Program-made: the position numbers and the translations under genes
NCBI RefSeq assembly: GCF_023715325.1
Contig: NZ_JAMBNX010000005.1
Span: 296,884-360,883, forward strand
From: Agromyces mediolanus
Lineage (GTDB): Bacteria; Actinomycetota; Actinomycetes; Actinomycetales; Microbacteriaceae
Direction of reading: 5' to 3'
DNA length: 64,000 bases
Shown: positions 48,729-57,791 of the stretch, one piece after another
Numbering within the stretch: the first letter of the stretch is position 1
How the letters are laid out: each line of letters opens with the position of its first letter
Notes under the pieces: model-generated
Told to the model about the DNA's origin: nothing
The model's input: only the letters and a program-made list of their open reading frames with translations
The model's database searches: none

Positions 48729-51425
48729 GTGACCAGCTCCGCCTTCCCCTCAGAGCCCGCCGCAGCCCACCACGACCCCAGCGTCCGCGAGGCCGTCAGC
48801 GACCGCATCGACCACGAGCTCCGCGCCGAGGTGCGCCTGCTCGGCAGCCTCCTCGGCACGGTCCTCGCCGAGGCCGGCGGCCCCGCCCTCCTCGACGACG
48901 TCGAACGCCTCCGCGCGCTCGCGATCGCCGCGTACGAGGGCGAGGGCGCCTCCCTCGAGGATGCCGAGGCCCTCGTGGCCGCCTTCACGCCCGCGCGCGC
49001 CGAGGAGGTGGCCCGCGCGTTCACGGTGTACTTCCACCTCGCGAACCTCGCCGAGGAGCACCACCGCGTGCGCGTGCTCCGCGCCCGCGACGGCGGCGAC
49101 CGCGACGCCCCGGCCGAGTCGCTCGGTGCGGCCTACGACCACCTCGTCGCCGAGATCGGCGAGGATGCCGCGGCCGAACGCCTGCGCCGCCTGCGCTTCC
49201 ACCCCGTGCTCACCGCCCACCCGACCGAGGCCCGGCGCCGCGCCGTCGCCTCCGCGATCCGCCGCGTCGGAGAACTGCTCGCCGAGCGCGAAGAGCTGCT
49301 CCGGCTCGCCCCGGCCGCCGACCCGGCCGAGCTCGACCGCCGCCTCGCCGAGCAGATCGACGTGCTCTGGCGCACCTCGCCGATCCGCACCACCCGCCCC
49401 ACCCCGCTCGACGAGGTGCGCAGCGCGATGAACGTCTTCGACCAGACCCTGTTCGAGGTCGTGCCGCGCGTGTACCGGCAGCTCGACGACCGCCTGCAGG
49501 GCCGCGACGCGGGCCTCGCACCCGCCGTCGCCCCCGCGTTCGTCCGCTTCGGCAGCTGGATCGCGGGCGACCGCGACGGCAACCCCTTCGTCACGGCCGA
49601 GACCACGGCCGCCGCCGCCGCGATCGCCGCGGAGCACGTGCTGCTCGGGCTCGAGCGCGCGGCCACCCGCATCGGGCGGAGCCTCACCCTCGCCGAGGAC
49701 GGCACACCGGCCTCGCCGGAGGTGCGGGAGCTCTGGGCGGCCCAGCAGCGGCTGGCACCCGAGGTCACCGCGGGCATCGGCACCCGCGCCCCCGACGAGC
49801 CGCACCGCCGCGTGCTGCTCGTGGCCGCCGCCCGGCTGCGGGCGACCCGGGTGGGCGACGCGAGCCTCGCCTACGGCTCGCCCGAGGAGTTCCTCGCCGA
49901 GCTCCGCCTCGTGCAGGCCTCGCTCGCCGCCGCGGGCGCGCACCGCAGCGCGAACGGCGAGCTGCAGGGGCTCGTCTGGCAGGTGGAGACGTTCGGCTTC
50001 CACCTCGCCGAGCTCGAGGTGCGCCAGCACTCCGAGGTGCACCGCCGGGTGCTCGCCGAGCTCGCCGAGGCCCCCGCGGGCGACGCCGGGCGCAGCGAGC
50101 TCGCGAGCGAGGTGCTCGAGGTCTTCCGCACGATCGCCGAGCTGCAGCGGCGGTACGGACTGCGCGCCGCCCGCCGCTACATCGTCTCCTTCACGCAGAG
50201 CGCCGACGACCTCGCGAACGTCCACCGGCTCGCCGAGGCCGCGCTCGGCGACGACGCCCCGGTGCTCGACGTCATCCCGCTGTTCGAGACCTTCGCCGAC
50301 CTCGAGGCGTCCACCGACATCCTCGACGGGATGCTGCAGCTGCCCCAGGTGCAGCGGCGGCTCGCCGAGACCGGCCGCTCGATCGAGGTGATGCTCGGCT
50401 ACTCGGACTCCTCGAAGGACGTCGGCCCCGTCGCCGCGACGCTCGCTCTCGACGCCGCGCAGGCGCGCATCGCTGCCTGGGCGGAGCGGAACGACATCCG
50501 GCTCACCCTCTTCCACGGCCGCGGCGGTGCGCTCGGCCGGGGCGGCGGGCGCACGAACGAGGCCGTGCTGGCCCAGCCGCCCGGCTCCGTCGACGGCCGC
50601 TTCAAGGTGACCGAGCAGGGCGAGGTCATCTTCGCCCGCTACGGCGACGCCGACATCGCGGCGCGGCACCTCGAGCAGATGGCCGCGGCCACCCTGCTCG
50701 CGGGCAGCCCGGAGAACGAGGCGCGCAACCGCGAGGCCGCCGCCCGCTTCGCGGGGCTCGCGAAGCAGCTCGACGAGGCATCCCGAGCCCGCTTCTTCGC
50801 GCTCGTCAAGGCGGAGGGGTTCGCGCCGTGGTTCGCGCGGGTGACGCCGATGGAGGAGGTCGGGCTCCTCGCCCTCGGCTCCCGGCCCGCGCGGCGCGGG
50901 CTGTCGGTGTCCTCGCTCGAGGACCTGCGGGCCATCCCGTGGGTGTTCGCGTGGACCCAGGCGCGGATCAACCTCACCGGCTGGTTCGGGCTCGGCACCG
51001 CGCTCGCCGCGGTGGGCGACGAGGAGCTGCTGCGCCGGGCGTACCGGGAGTGGCCGCTGTTCGCCTCGATGATCGACAACGTCGAGATGTCGCTCGCGAA
51101 GGCCGACGACCGGCTCGCCGAGCGCTACCTCGCGCTCGGCGACCGCGACGAGCTCGCCGCGCTCGTGCTCGACGAGCTCGCGCTCACCCGCGAGTGGGTG
51201 CTGCGGGCGAGCGGGCACGACGAGCTGCTCGCCGAGCAGCCGGTGCTGCAGCGGGCGGTGCACCTGCGGAGCCCGTACGTCGACGCCCTCTCGCTGCTGC
51301 AGCTGCGCGCGCTCCGAGCGGTGCGCGAGGAGCAGACCGCGGGCGCGACGCCGGACGAGCACGAGCTGCGGCTGCTGCTCCTCGCCGTGAACGGGATCGC
51401 CGCGGGCCTGCAGAACACCGGCTGA
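48729..51425 (+). CDS. ppc: Phosphoenolpyruvate carboxylase
   Basis: An 898-residue enzyme that carboxylates PEP with bicarbonate to oxaloacetate, refilling the citric acid cycle. Signatures: the catalytic histidine region FHPVLTAHPTEARRRAV near residue 157, MLGYSDSSKDVGPVAAT near 555 and FHGRGGALGRGGGRTNEA near 595; the C-terminus ends NGIAAGLQNTG, the usual family end for effector binding. The leaderless GTG start fits the promoter. It converges on the frameshifted response regulator with 23 bases between stops. Confidence 0.97.
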   Translation: MTSSAFPSEPAAAHHDPSVREAVSDRIDHELRAEVRLLGSLLGTVLAEAGGPALLDDVERLRALAIAAYEGEGASLEDAEALVAAFTPARAEEVARAFTVYFHLANLAEEHHRVRVLRARDGGDRDAPAESLGAAYDHLVAEIGEDAAAERLRRLRFHPVLTAHPTEARRRAVASAIRRVGELLAEREELLRLAPAADPAELDRRLAEQIDVLWRTSPIRTTRPTPLDEVRSAMNVFDQTLFEVVPRVYRQLDDRLQGRDAGLAPAVAPAFVRFGSWIAGDRDGNPFVTAETTAAAAAIAAEHVLLGLERAATRIGRSLTLAEDGTPASPEVRELWAAQQRLAPEVTAGIGTRAPDEPHRRVLLVAAARLRATRVGDASLAYGSPEEFLAELRLVQASLAAAGAHRSANGELQGLVWQVETFGFHLAELEVRQHSEVHRRVLAELAEAPAGDAGRSELASEVLEVFRTIAELQRRYGLRAARRYIVSFTQSADDLANVHRLAEAALGDDAPVLDVIPLFETFADLEASTDILDGMLQLPQVQRRLAETGRSIEVMLGYSDSSKDVGPVAATLALDAAQARIAAWAERNDIRLTLFHGRGGALGRGGGRTNEAVLAQPPGSVDGRFKVTEQGEVIFARYGDADIAARHLEQMAAATLLAGSPENEARNREAAARFAGLAKQLDEASRARFFALVKAEGFAPWFARVTPMEEVGLLALGSRPARRGLSVSSLEDLRAIPWVFAWTQARINLTGWFGLGTALAAVGDEELLRRAYREWPLFASMIDNVEMSLAKADDRLAERYLALGDRDELAALVLDELALTREWVLRASGHDELLAEQPVLQRAVHLRSPYVDALSLLQLRALRAVREEQTAGATPDEHELRLLLLAVNGIAAGLQNTG

Positions 51426-51452
51426 GCCGCGCCTGCGGGAGCTCGGGCTCAG
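51422..51452. terminator. Weak bidirectional hairpin between ppc and the response regulator
   Basis: Arms CTGAGCC (51422-51428) and GGCTCAG (51446-51452) contain the stop codons of the two convergent genes. The 17-base loop makes this a weak terminator. Confidence 0.35.
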
Positions 51453-52092
51453 AGCAGGCCGAGCTCCATCGCGCGGGTCACGGCCCTGGTGCGGTCGTTC
51501 ACGCCGAGCTTCTCGAACACGTGCGTGAGGTGCGTCTTGACCGTCGCCTCGCCGATCACGAGGGTGCGCGCGATCTCCGGGTTCGAGCTGCCGGCGGCGA
51601 CGAGGCGCAGCACCTCGAGCTCGCGCGGCGAGAGGGCCTGCGCCGGGGCGGCCGAGCTGCCGGCATCCGCCCGCATCCGGCGCACGAGCTGGGCGGCGAC
51701 CGAGGGCGCGAGCACCGTCTCGCCCGCGACGACGGCGCGGATGCCGGCGAGGATCTCCTCCTGCGGTGCGGCCTTCAGCAGGTAGCCGGAGGCCCCGGCC
51801 TCGATCGCCTCGACGATGTGCTCGTCGGTGTCGTACGTCGTGAGCACGAGCACCCGCACGCCGCCGCCGTCGGCGAGGATGCGGGCGGTCGCCTGGGCGC
51901 CGTCGAGGCCGGGCATGCGCAGGTCCATGAGCACGAGCGCCGGGGTGAGCCGGGCGGCGAGTGCGACGGCTTCGAGCCCGTCGGCGGCCACGCCGACCAC
52001 CTCGATGTCGTCGGCGCTCTCGAGGAGGCCGACGATGCCGGCGCGCACGACGGGGTGTCGTCGGCGACGACGACGCGGATCGGCGCGTTCAT
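51449..52092 (-). pseudogene. LuxR-family response regulator, frameshifted near the N-terminus
   Basis: The start ATG at 52092 overlaps the kinase stop (ATGA) and reads MNAPIRVVVADD, then loses frame: the next codons read TPSCAPA instead of the expected HPVVRAG. One base appears missing near 52057, right after the acidic Asp pair; the rest, from PVVRAGIVGLLESADDIEVV to the end, is intact in the other frame with VLMDLRMPGLDG and a complete GerE helix-turn-helix (LSPRELEVLRLVAAGSSNPE). If real, the product is inactive; if a sequencing or assembly error, the gene would encode about 214 residues. It belongs with the kinase and exporter genes upstream. Confidence 0.85.
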
Positions 52093-53267
52093 GCGGCGCC
52101 TCCGTCACTCGGCGCGGCCACGGATGCCTCGACGGGCAGCTCGACGCGGAGCTCCGCCCCGCCCCCGGTCGCCGGGCCGAAGGACACCCGCCCGCCGGCG
52201 AGCGCGACCCGCTCGCGGAGCCCCGCGAGCCCGAAGCCGGGCGCGTCGTCCGGGCCGGGGCCGACGCCGTCGTCGCGCACGATGAGCCGGACCATCCCGT
52301 CGGCCGTCTCGACGGTGAGCGAGGCGTGCCTCGCCCGCGCGTGCTTCCGCACGTTCGCGAGCCCCTCCTGCGAGGCGCGCAGCAGCACCACCTCGAGTTC
52401 GCGACCGAGCCCCGGCGCGCGCGCCTCGAGCGCGACGGCGACGCCCGTCTCCCGCTCGAAGGCGGCGGCGAGCCGGCCGAGCGCGTCGGCGAGGGTCGTG
52501 TCGAGGGCGATGGGGGAGACGGCGGCGACGAGCCCGCGGGCCTCGGTGAGGGCTTCGCGCGCCATCTCCTCGATGAGCCCGAGATCGCTGCGCGCGGCGG
52601 CTACGTCGGGCGACGGGGCATCCAATCGTCGCTCCGCCCGCTGCGCGAGCATGACGAGCCCGGTGAGGCTCTGCGCGATCGTGTCGTGGATCTCCCGCGC
52701 GAGCCGGGCCCGTTCCTCGGTCACGCCCGTCTCCCGGTGCATCGCCGCGAGCTGCCCCTGTGCGGCCTGCAGCTCGTCGAGCAGGCGCGCCCGCTCCTCG
52801 CCGACCTCGGCGATGCGGGTGATCCACAGGCCGAGCGCGAGGCTGAACGCGAGCGACAGCGCGCCGACCCCGATGCCCGCGAGCACGCCGGTCGGCCCGA
52901 GCCCGACCGCGTAGCCCGCGGCGACGGCGACGGCGAGGAGCACGTTGCCGACGATCGCACGTTTCGTCGACGGCGCGGTGATCCAGAGGAACGGATAGGC
53001 GAAGGCCTGCAAGGTCGCGGCGCCGGAGTCGAACGCCGTCCCCGCGAACACGACGGTGACGAGGATGGCGGTGATCGCGACGTGGTGGCGCGGGTCCTCC
53101 GAGCCGATCCGCCACCTGAGGTAGCCGACGTAGACCAGGAGGAACACCGCGACGACCGACCAGCTGCCCCAGTCCTGCGGGCCGTACGGCGGGAAGACGA
53201 GGCCGAAGGTGACGACGACGGCCGACACCGCGACGGCGGCGAGGTCCCACCAGCGGCGGTTCAGCAT
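52089..53267 (-). CDS. Sensor histidine kinase (NarL-partner type) of the ABC-2 exporter unit
   Basis: A 392-residue kinase with five or six transmembrane helices in residues 1-150, a short coiled coil (EERARLLDELQAAQGQLAAM), the HisKA_3 helix with LAREIHDTIAQSLTGLV and a HATPase_c domain (ASQEGLANVRKHARARHASL, then GFGLAGLRERV). This is the intramembrane-sensing type found with drug or peptide exporters. The start lies 21 bases after the permease stop and its stop overlaps the regulator ATG, so the order is ATPase, permease, kinase, regulator in one operon. Confidence 0.9.
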   Translation of the reverse strand: MLNRRWWDLAAVAVSAVVVTFGLVFPPYGPQDWGSWSVVAVFLLVYVGYLRWRIGSEDPRHHVAITAILVTVVFAGTAFDSGAATLQAFAYPFLWITAPSTKRAIVGNVLLAVAVAAGYAVGLGPTGVLAGIGVGALSLAFSLALGLWITRIAEVGEERARLLDELQAAQGQLAAMHRETGVTEERARLAREIHDTIAQSLTGLVMLAQRAERRLDAPSPDVAAARSDLGLIEEMAREALTEARGLVAAVSPIALDTTLADALGRLAAAFERETGVAVALEARAPGLGRELEVVLLRASQEGLANVRKHARARHASLTVETADGMVRLIVRDDGVGPGPDDAPGFGLAGLRERVALAGGRVSFGPATGGGAELRVELPVEASVAAPSDGGAA

Positions 53268-53288
53268 TCCGTCATGCTCTCACGCGCC

Positions 53289-54152
53289 TCAGGCGTCGCG
53301 CCGGATCCAGCGGAAGGTGAGCCGGCTCACGACGAGTCCGATCACGAGCCAGGCGAGGAGCCAGACCGCGACCCAGCCGAGATCCCAGGAGCCGTGCTGC
53401 TCCAGCACGGCGAAGTCCTCCGGCAGGAAGGCGGCGCGCATGCCCTGCGCCATCCACTTCAGCGGGAACAGGCTCGCGAGGTTCTGCATCCACTCCGGCA
53501 GTGCGGAGAACTGCAGGTACACGCCCGAGATGAACTGCAGCACGAGCACGATCGGCACGACGACCGCCGTGGCCGAGCGCGAACTGCGCGGCACGGAGGA
53601 CAGCGCGATGCCGAGGAGCGCCGAGGCGACCGTGCCGAGCACGAACACCCAGGCGAACGTCAGCCAGGCCTCGCCGCTCGTCGGCAGCGCGACGCCGAAG
53701 ACCGTGGCCGAGACGAGCAGCAGGAGGGCCGCCTGCAGCACCCCGGTGACGAACACCTGGCCGAGCTTGCCGATGAAGTACGACACGGGGGACAGCGGTG
53801 TGCCGCCGAGCCGCTTCAGCGTCCCGTCGCCCTTCTCGCCGGCGATGTCGACCGCGAGGCCCTGCACGCCGGAGAGCAGCACGCCCGCCGCGAGCATGCC
53901 CGGCAGGTAGTAGGCGCCCACGCTCACGCCCTCGGTGCCCGGCCCCGGCGCGATCTCGCCGGCCGAGCTGAACGCGGCGGTGAAGATGCCGAGCATGACG
54001 AGCGGGAACAGGAAGGTGAAGAACACGGTGTCCGGGCTGCGGAAGTACCCGCGCACCTCGTAGGTCATGCGTCGGAGACCGGTGGCGAGGACGCCGGGCA
54101 GGCGGGCGGCGCCGGCGCGGTCGGCGGCGGGCTGGGCGGTGACGGCGCTCAT
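53289..54152 (-). CDS. ABC-2 type transporter permease
   Basis: A 287-residue membrane protein with six transmembrane helices of the ABC-2 family: FFTFLFPLVMLGIFTAAF near residue 45, a large loop, then GTLKRLGGTPLSPVSYF, the amphipathic coupling segment, and helices to the C-terminus. It exports a drug, lipid or antimicrobial with the ATPase encoded upstream; the ATG overlaps the ATPase stop by four bases. Substrate unknown. Confidence 0.92.
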   Translation of the reverse strand: MSAVTAQPAADRAGAARLPGVLATGLRRMTYEVRGYFRSPDTVFFTFLFPLVMLGIFTAAFSSAGEIAPGPGTEGVSVGAYYLPGMLAAGVLLSGVQGLAVDIAGEKGDGTLKRLGGTPLSPVSYFIGKLGQVFVTGVLQAALLLLVSATVFGVALPTSGEAWLTFAWVFVLGTVASALLGIALSSVPRSSRSATAVVVPIVLVLQFISGVYLQFSALPEWMQNLASLFPLKWMAQGMRAAFLPEDFAVLEQHGSWDLGWVAVWLLAWLVIGLVVSRLTFRWIRRDA

Positions 54153-55102
54153 GCGCGGGCCTCCTCGGGGGTCGCGGTCGGGGTCGGGGTCGGGGCGGAC
54201 GAGACGCCGGGCGTCTCGGCGGGCGCGGATGCCGCGCTCACGAGTTCGAGGTAGACGTCCTCGAGGCTCGGGCGGATGACCTCGAGCTCGGCGGGCTCGC
54301 CGTCGCGCCCGTCGCCCGCGGCCTCGGCGTCCGCCGCGAGCGCGGCGACGAGTTCGGCGGGGCGCTCGGTGCGCTGCTCGCGCCGCGCGCCGGAGGCATC
54401 CCGCCACCGCACGATCGGGACCCTGGCGGCACGGCCGCCGAGCTGGTCGATCGCGCCCTCGGCGACGATCCGGCCGTCCAGGATGACCGCGGCACGGTCG
54501 CCGAGCTGCGCGGCCTCGTCGAGGTAGTGGGTCGTGAGCAGGATCGTGGTCCCCTCGGCCTTCAACTGTTCGATGAGGCCCCAGAACTCGCGGCGGGCCT
54601 CGGGGTCGAAGCCCGTCGTCGGCTCGTCGAGGAAGAGCAGCTGCGGTCGGCCGATGATGCCGAGCGCGACGTCGACACGACGACGCTGGCCGCCGGAGAG
54701 CTTCGAGATGCGGGTGCCGGCCTTCCGTTCGAGGCCGACCGCCGCGATCACCTCGTCGACGTCGCGCGGGTGCGGGGAGTATCCGGCGAACTGGCGCAGC
54801 TGCTCGCGGACCGTGTACAGCCCGGTCTCCGGGGCGGACTGCAACACGATGCCGAGCTCCGCTCGCCAGGCGCGGCCGCCCGTCGCAGGGTCGGCGCCGA
54901 GCACCGAGACCTCGCCCGAGCTGCGTCGCCGGTACCCCTCCAGGATCTCGATCGTCGTCGACTTGCCCGCCCCGTTCGGCCCGAGCAGCGCGAGCGTCTC
55001 GCCGCGGGCGATGTCGAGGTCGATGCCGTCGACGGCGGTCACGCCGCCGTACGCCTTGCGGAGGCCGCGCACCCGGACGGCGGGGCTCTGAATCTGGTCC
55101 AT
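54149..55102 (-). CDS. ABC transporter ATPase (drug-exporter type)
   Basis: A 317-residue ATPase: Walker A GPNGAGKST near residue 38, signature LSGGQRRRVDVALG, Walker B LLFLDEPTTG and the switch TTHY. It carries a C-terminal extension of about 90 residues with Ala/Pro/Thr-rich tail (TPTPTATPEEARA), common in DrrA-type exporters. The ATG was placed at MDQIQSPAVRV; the open frame upstream carries no convincing sequence. It starts the operon with permease, kinase and regulator. Confidence 0.93.
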   Translation of the reverse strand: MDQIQSPAVRVRGLRKAYGGVTAVDGIDLDIARGETLALLGPNGAGKSTTIEILEGYRRRSSGEVSVLGADPATGGRAWRAELGIVLQSAPETGLYTVREQLRQFAGYSPHPRDVDEVIAAVGLERKAGTRISKLSGGQRRRVDVALGIIGRPQLLFLDEPTTGFDPEARREFWGLIEQLKAEGTTILLTTHYLDEAAQLGDRAAVILDGRIVAEGAIDQLGGRAARVPIVRWRDASGARREQRTERPAELVAALAADAEAAGDGRDGEPAELEVIRPSLEDVYLELVSAASAPAETPGVSSAPTPTPTATPEEARA

Positions 55103-55238
55103 ACTGCGATGCTCCCGCGTCCGCCCGGGCCGGGGGCACCCCCGAACTGGCGATCCCGGCATCCCCCGATCGGTGGATGCCGGCCGCTAGTCTGAGGCGG
55201 CGCGCCGCCGGGGCGCGCCCCGATCGGATCGGAGCAGC

Positions 55239-56039
55239 GTGTCGCACGAGGACCCGTTCGCGTCTCGCTCGACGCATCCACCTCTCCCCGCTGCGGCCTG
55301 GGTGGTGCTCGCGATCGCGGCACCGCTCGCGCTGCTGCTGAGCGTGATCGGGGCGCTGTCGCTCGCCGCGGTCTCATCGACGGTGAGCGCCAGGGCGGAG
55401 GAGATCCGCGCCGGTGCGGGCGCCGGCGCGGGGTTCAGCGGGACGGAGGGCTGGCCGGAGCCGGAGGCCGAGCCGGAGCCGGAGGTCGAGCCGGAGCCGT
55501 TCGAGCCGAGCAGCGTGATCGGCCTCGACGATGCGGTCGACTTCGGGACGGGTCCGGCGTGGTCGCTCGAGCGGTGGGGCGATTGGGAGCAGATCCCCGA
55601 TTTCGGCGGGAACGAGGCGTACGCCTCGTCCTCCGCGAACTGCGAGGTGCATCTCCGCGCGAATCCGAAGAGCGCGATCACCGCCGCCGACCTCGACAAC
55701 GGCCGTCGCGGCGCCAGCGCGGCGCTCGCCGAGGCGATGATCGTGGCGCACGTCTATTCAGGCGCGCGGGCCTCCGAGAGCACCCGCACGGAGGACGCGC
55801 CGGCGAGCGGCGCGATCGCGCTCGCGGCCTGGCACAGCGACGACGCGATCGAGTTCGCGCAGCGCGAGGGCGGCTACACGGATCGCGGGGTGGAGCATGT
55901 CGTCACCTCGCTCGCGAGGAAGGACCTCGACGGCGAGGGCGGCTACGCGGCGATCCTCGTCGATTGCGAGGTCGCGCCTGGGGGCGAAGCCACTCCCGCG
56001 GCCTCGCTCACCCGCGACTTCGTGCTCGACTTCGACTGA
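55239..56039 (+). CDS. Hypothetical membrane-anchored protein (266 aa)
   Basis: An N-terminal transmembrane anchor (WVVLAIAAPLALLLSVIGAL, residues 21-40) followed by an acidic Pro/Glu spacer of PEPEAEPEPE type (about 70-90), and a C-terminal domain of about 170 residues. It resembles small actinobacterial extracytoplasmic proteins of unknown function. Start GTG with a TAGTCT box about 45 bases upstream; the ribosome-binding site is weak. Function not recognised. Confidence 0.65.
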   Translation: MSHEDPFASRSTHPPLPAAAWVVLAIAAPLALLLSVIGALSLAAVSSTVSARAEEIRAGAGAGAGFSGTEGWPEPEAEPEPEVEPEPFEPSSVIGLDDAVDFGTGPAWSLERWGDWEQIPDFGGNEAYASSSANCEVHLRANPKSAITAADLDNGRRGASAALAEAMIVAHVYSGARASESTRTEDAPASGAIALAAWHSDDAIEFAQREGGYTDRGVEHVVTSLARKDLDGEGGYAAILVDCEVAPGGEATPAASLTRDFVLDFD

Positions 56040-56062
56040 CCGCCGGCGCAGCGCGATGTCGC

Positions 56063-56800
56063 TCAGCGCGGCAGCACGAGCGACACCGCGAGGGCGAGCA
56101 TCACGACCGCGATGACGCCGTCGAGGATGCGCCAGGCGCGCGGCGTCGAAAGCACCCGGCCGAGCAGCCGCGCCCCGTACGCGAGGCCGAAGAACCAGAG
56201 CACCGAGCCGAGCGCGGCCCCGAGCGCGAACCACCAGCGCCCCTCGCCGTGCCCGTTGGCGACCGAGCCGAGCAGGAACACGGTGTCGAGGTAGACGTGC
56301 GGGTTCAACCAGGTGAGGGCGAGGCAGGTGCCGAGCGTCGCGAGGAGGGTCGTGCCGGCGGCGGCACCGGTGTCGCGCGTCGGCCGGGCGGGCGCGGCCG
56401 TGAGCGTACCGGCCGTCACGGCCGTGGCGGCGGGGCCGGTGGAGGGTGCGGCGCCGTCCGGTGTCCCGTCGGACGGCGCCGCGGTCGATGCGCCGGGGCC
56501 GAGCGTCGCGCCGCTCGGCCGGATCGCGCGCTTCGCGGCGAGCACGGCATAGCCGGCGAGGAATGCGGCCCCCGCCCAGCGCACGACGTCGACGAGCCAC
56601 GGCACCGCGGTGAGCACGGCGCCGATGCCCGACACTCCGGCGAGGATGAGCACCGCGTCCGAGATCGCGCAGACCGCGGCCACCGCGAAGACGTGCTCGC
56701 GGCGGATGCCCTGGCGCAGCACGAACACGTTCTGCGCGCCGATGGCGACGATGAGCGAGAGGCCGAGGCCGAGGCCGGCGAGGGTCGAGCTGAGGTCCAC
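56063..56800 (-). CDS. lysE: LysE/ArgO-type basic amino acid exporter
   Basis: A 245-residue exporter with about six transmembrane helices: GLGLGLSLIVAIGAQNVFVL and FVLRQGIRREHVFAV at the start, LTWLNPHVYLDTVFLLGSV in the second half, all hallmarks of LysE/ArgO. Between helices 3 and 4 sits a 50-residue Ala/Gly/Thr/Pro-rich low-complexity insert that other LysE proteins lack. The gene is divergent from a LysG/ArgP-type regulator, which normally activates it when lysine or arginine is in excess. Confidence 0.9.
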   Translation of the reverse strand: MDLSSTLAGLGLGLSLIVAIGAQNVFVLRQGIRREHVFAVAAVCAISDAVLILAGVSGIGAVLTAVPWLVDVVRWAGAAFLAGYAVLAAKRAIRPSGATLGPGASTAAPSDGTPDGAAPSTGPAATAVTAGTLTAAPARPTRDTGAAAGTTLLATLGTCLALTWLNPHVYLDTVFLLGSVANGHGEGRWWFALGAALGSVLWFFGLAYGARLLGRVLSTPRAWRILDGVIAVVMLALAVSLVLPR

Positions 56801-56825
56801 GGCTCGACGTTAGGGTGACGGATGC

Positions 56826-56855
56826 CTGAAGTACAGTTCAGGATTCTTCAGCGGC
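56826..56855. promoter_or_regulatory. LysG-type operator in the lysE/lysG intergenic region
   Basis: CTGAA (56826-56830) with TTCAG (56837-56841) and a wider TGAAG/CTTCA pair form nested palindromes between the divergent genes, where a LysR-type activator should bind. Confidence 0.5.
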
Positions 56856-56857
56856 AT

Positions 56858-56863
56858 TAGCAT
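56858..56863 (+). promoter_or_regulatory. -10 box (TAGCAT) for the lysG-like regulator
   Basis: TAGCAT ends eight bases before the ATG at 56872, with no ribosome-binding site between; a leaderless or near-leaderless start. Confidence 0.45.
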
Positions 56864-56871
56864 GGCTTCAG

Positions 56872-57774
56872 ATGGAGATTCCGGCCGAACTCGCCCGCAC
56901 CCTCGCGACCGTCGTCGCCGAGGGCACGTTCGACGCGGCCTCGCGGGTGCTGCAGATCACCCCGTCCGCCGTCTCGCAGCGCATCAAGGCGCTCGAGCAG
57001 CACCTCGGCCGCGTGCTCCTCGTGCGGCAGAAGCCCGTGCGCGCGACCGAGGCGGGGCAGGCCGTGGTGCGCTACGCCCGGCAGCTCGCGCTGCTCGAGC
57101 ACGACGCGCTCGCCGGGTTCGCGCTCGCCGCGGAGCCCGACTCCCCGGCCGAGCGCCGCCCGATCGCCGTTCCCCTCGCGGTGAACGCCGACACGCTCGG
57201 CACCTGGATCCTGCCGACCCTCGCGCAGCTCGCGGCGAGGCATCCGGTCGTCTTCGACCTGCACCGCGACGACCAGGACTTCACCGCCGAGCTGCTCGAG
57301 TCGGGCACCGTCATGGCGGCGATCACCTCGCAGGCGACGCCCGTGGCCGGCTGCGTCGCGCGGCCGCTCGGAGTGATGCGGTACCGCGCCGTCGCGACAC
57401 CCGACTACGTGGCGCGTTGGCTGCCCGACGGCATGACGCCCGTGGCGCTCTCGCGCGCGCCGCTCGTCGACTTCGACCGGCGCGACGACTTGCAGACGGG
57501 TTTCCTCCGATTCGTCGGCGCCGACGACACCGCCCCGCCCAGGCACTACGTGCCCGCGTCGAACGACTTCGCCGTCGCCGTGAAGCTCGGGCTCGGCTGG
57601 GGCATGCTGCCCGGCTTCCAGAGCGACGAGGAGCTCGCCGACGGGCGGCTCGTGCCGCTCGGCGGGCCACCGATCGACGTGCCGCTGCACTGGCAGCAGT
57701 GGAACCTGCGCTCGCCGCTGCTCGACACGATCGCCGACGCGGTGGTGGCCGAGGCCCGCCGCGCGTTCTCCTGA
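56872..57774 (+). CDS. lysG: LysR-family regulator, LysG/ArgP type
   Basis: A 300-residue LysR-type protein: N-terminal winged helix (GTFDAASRVLQITPSAVSQR, residues 18-40) and a periplasmic-binding-like effector domain. LysG/ArgP is the known activator of lysE/argO with lysine or arginine as co-inducer; divergent placement and the operator palindrome support this. The Gly-rich C-terminal segment WGMLPGFQSDEELADGRLV is typical. It converges on the aminotransferase gene; both stops lie in CTGAGCC/GGCTCAG arms. Confidence 0.92.
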   Translation: MEIPAELARTLATVVAEGTFDAASRVLQITPSAVSQRIKALEQHLGRVLLVRQKPVRATEAGQAVVRYARQLALLEHDALAGFALAAEPDSPAERRPIAVPLAVNADTLGTWILPTLAQLAARHPVVFDLHRDDQDFTAELLESGTVMAAITSQATPVAGCVARPLGVMRYRAVATPDYVARWLPDGMTPVALSRAPLVDFDRRDDLQTGFLRFVGADDTAPPRHYVPASNDFAVAVKLGLGWGMLPGFQSDEELADGRLVPLGGPPIDVPLHWQQWNLRSPLLDTIADAVVAEARRAFS

Positions 57775-57791
57775 GCCTGCCCCGGGCTCAG
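57771..57791. terminator. Bidirectional hairpin between lysG and aminotransferase
   Basis: CTGAGCC (57771-57777) and GGCTCAG (57785-57791) with a 7-base loop; each arm carries the stop codon of one of the convergent genes. Confidence 0.5.

Noticed and set aside
53272..53493. Small minus-strand frame near the kinase-permease junction
   Set aside because: Overlaps the permease gene in another frame and shows no plausible protein sequence.
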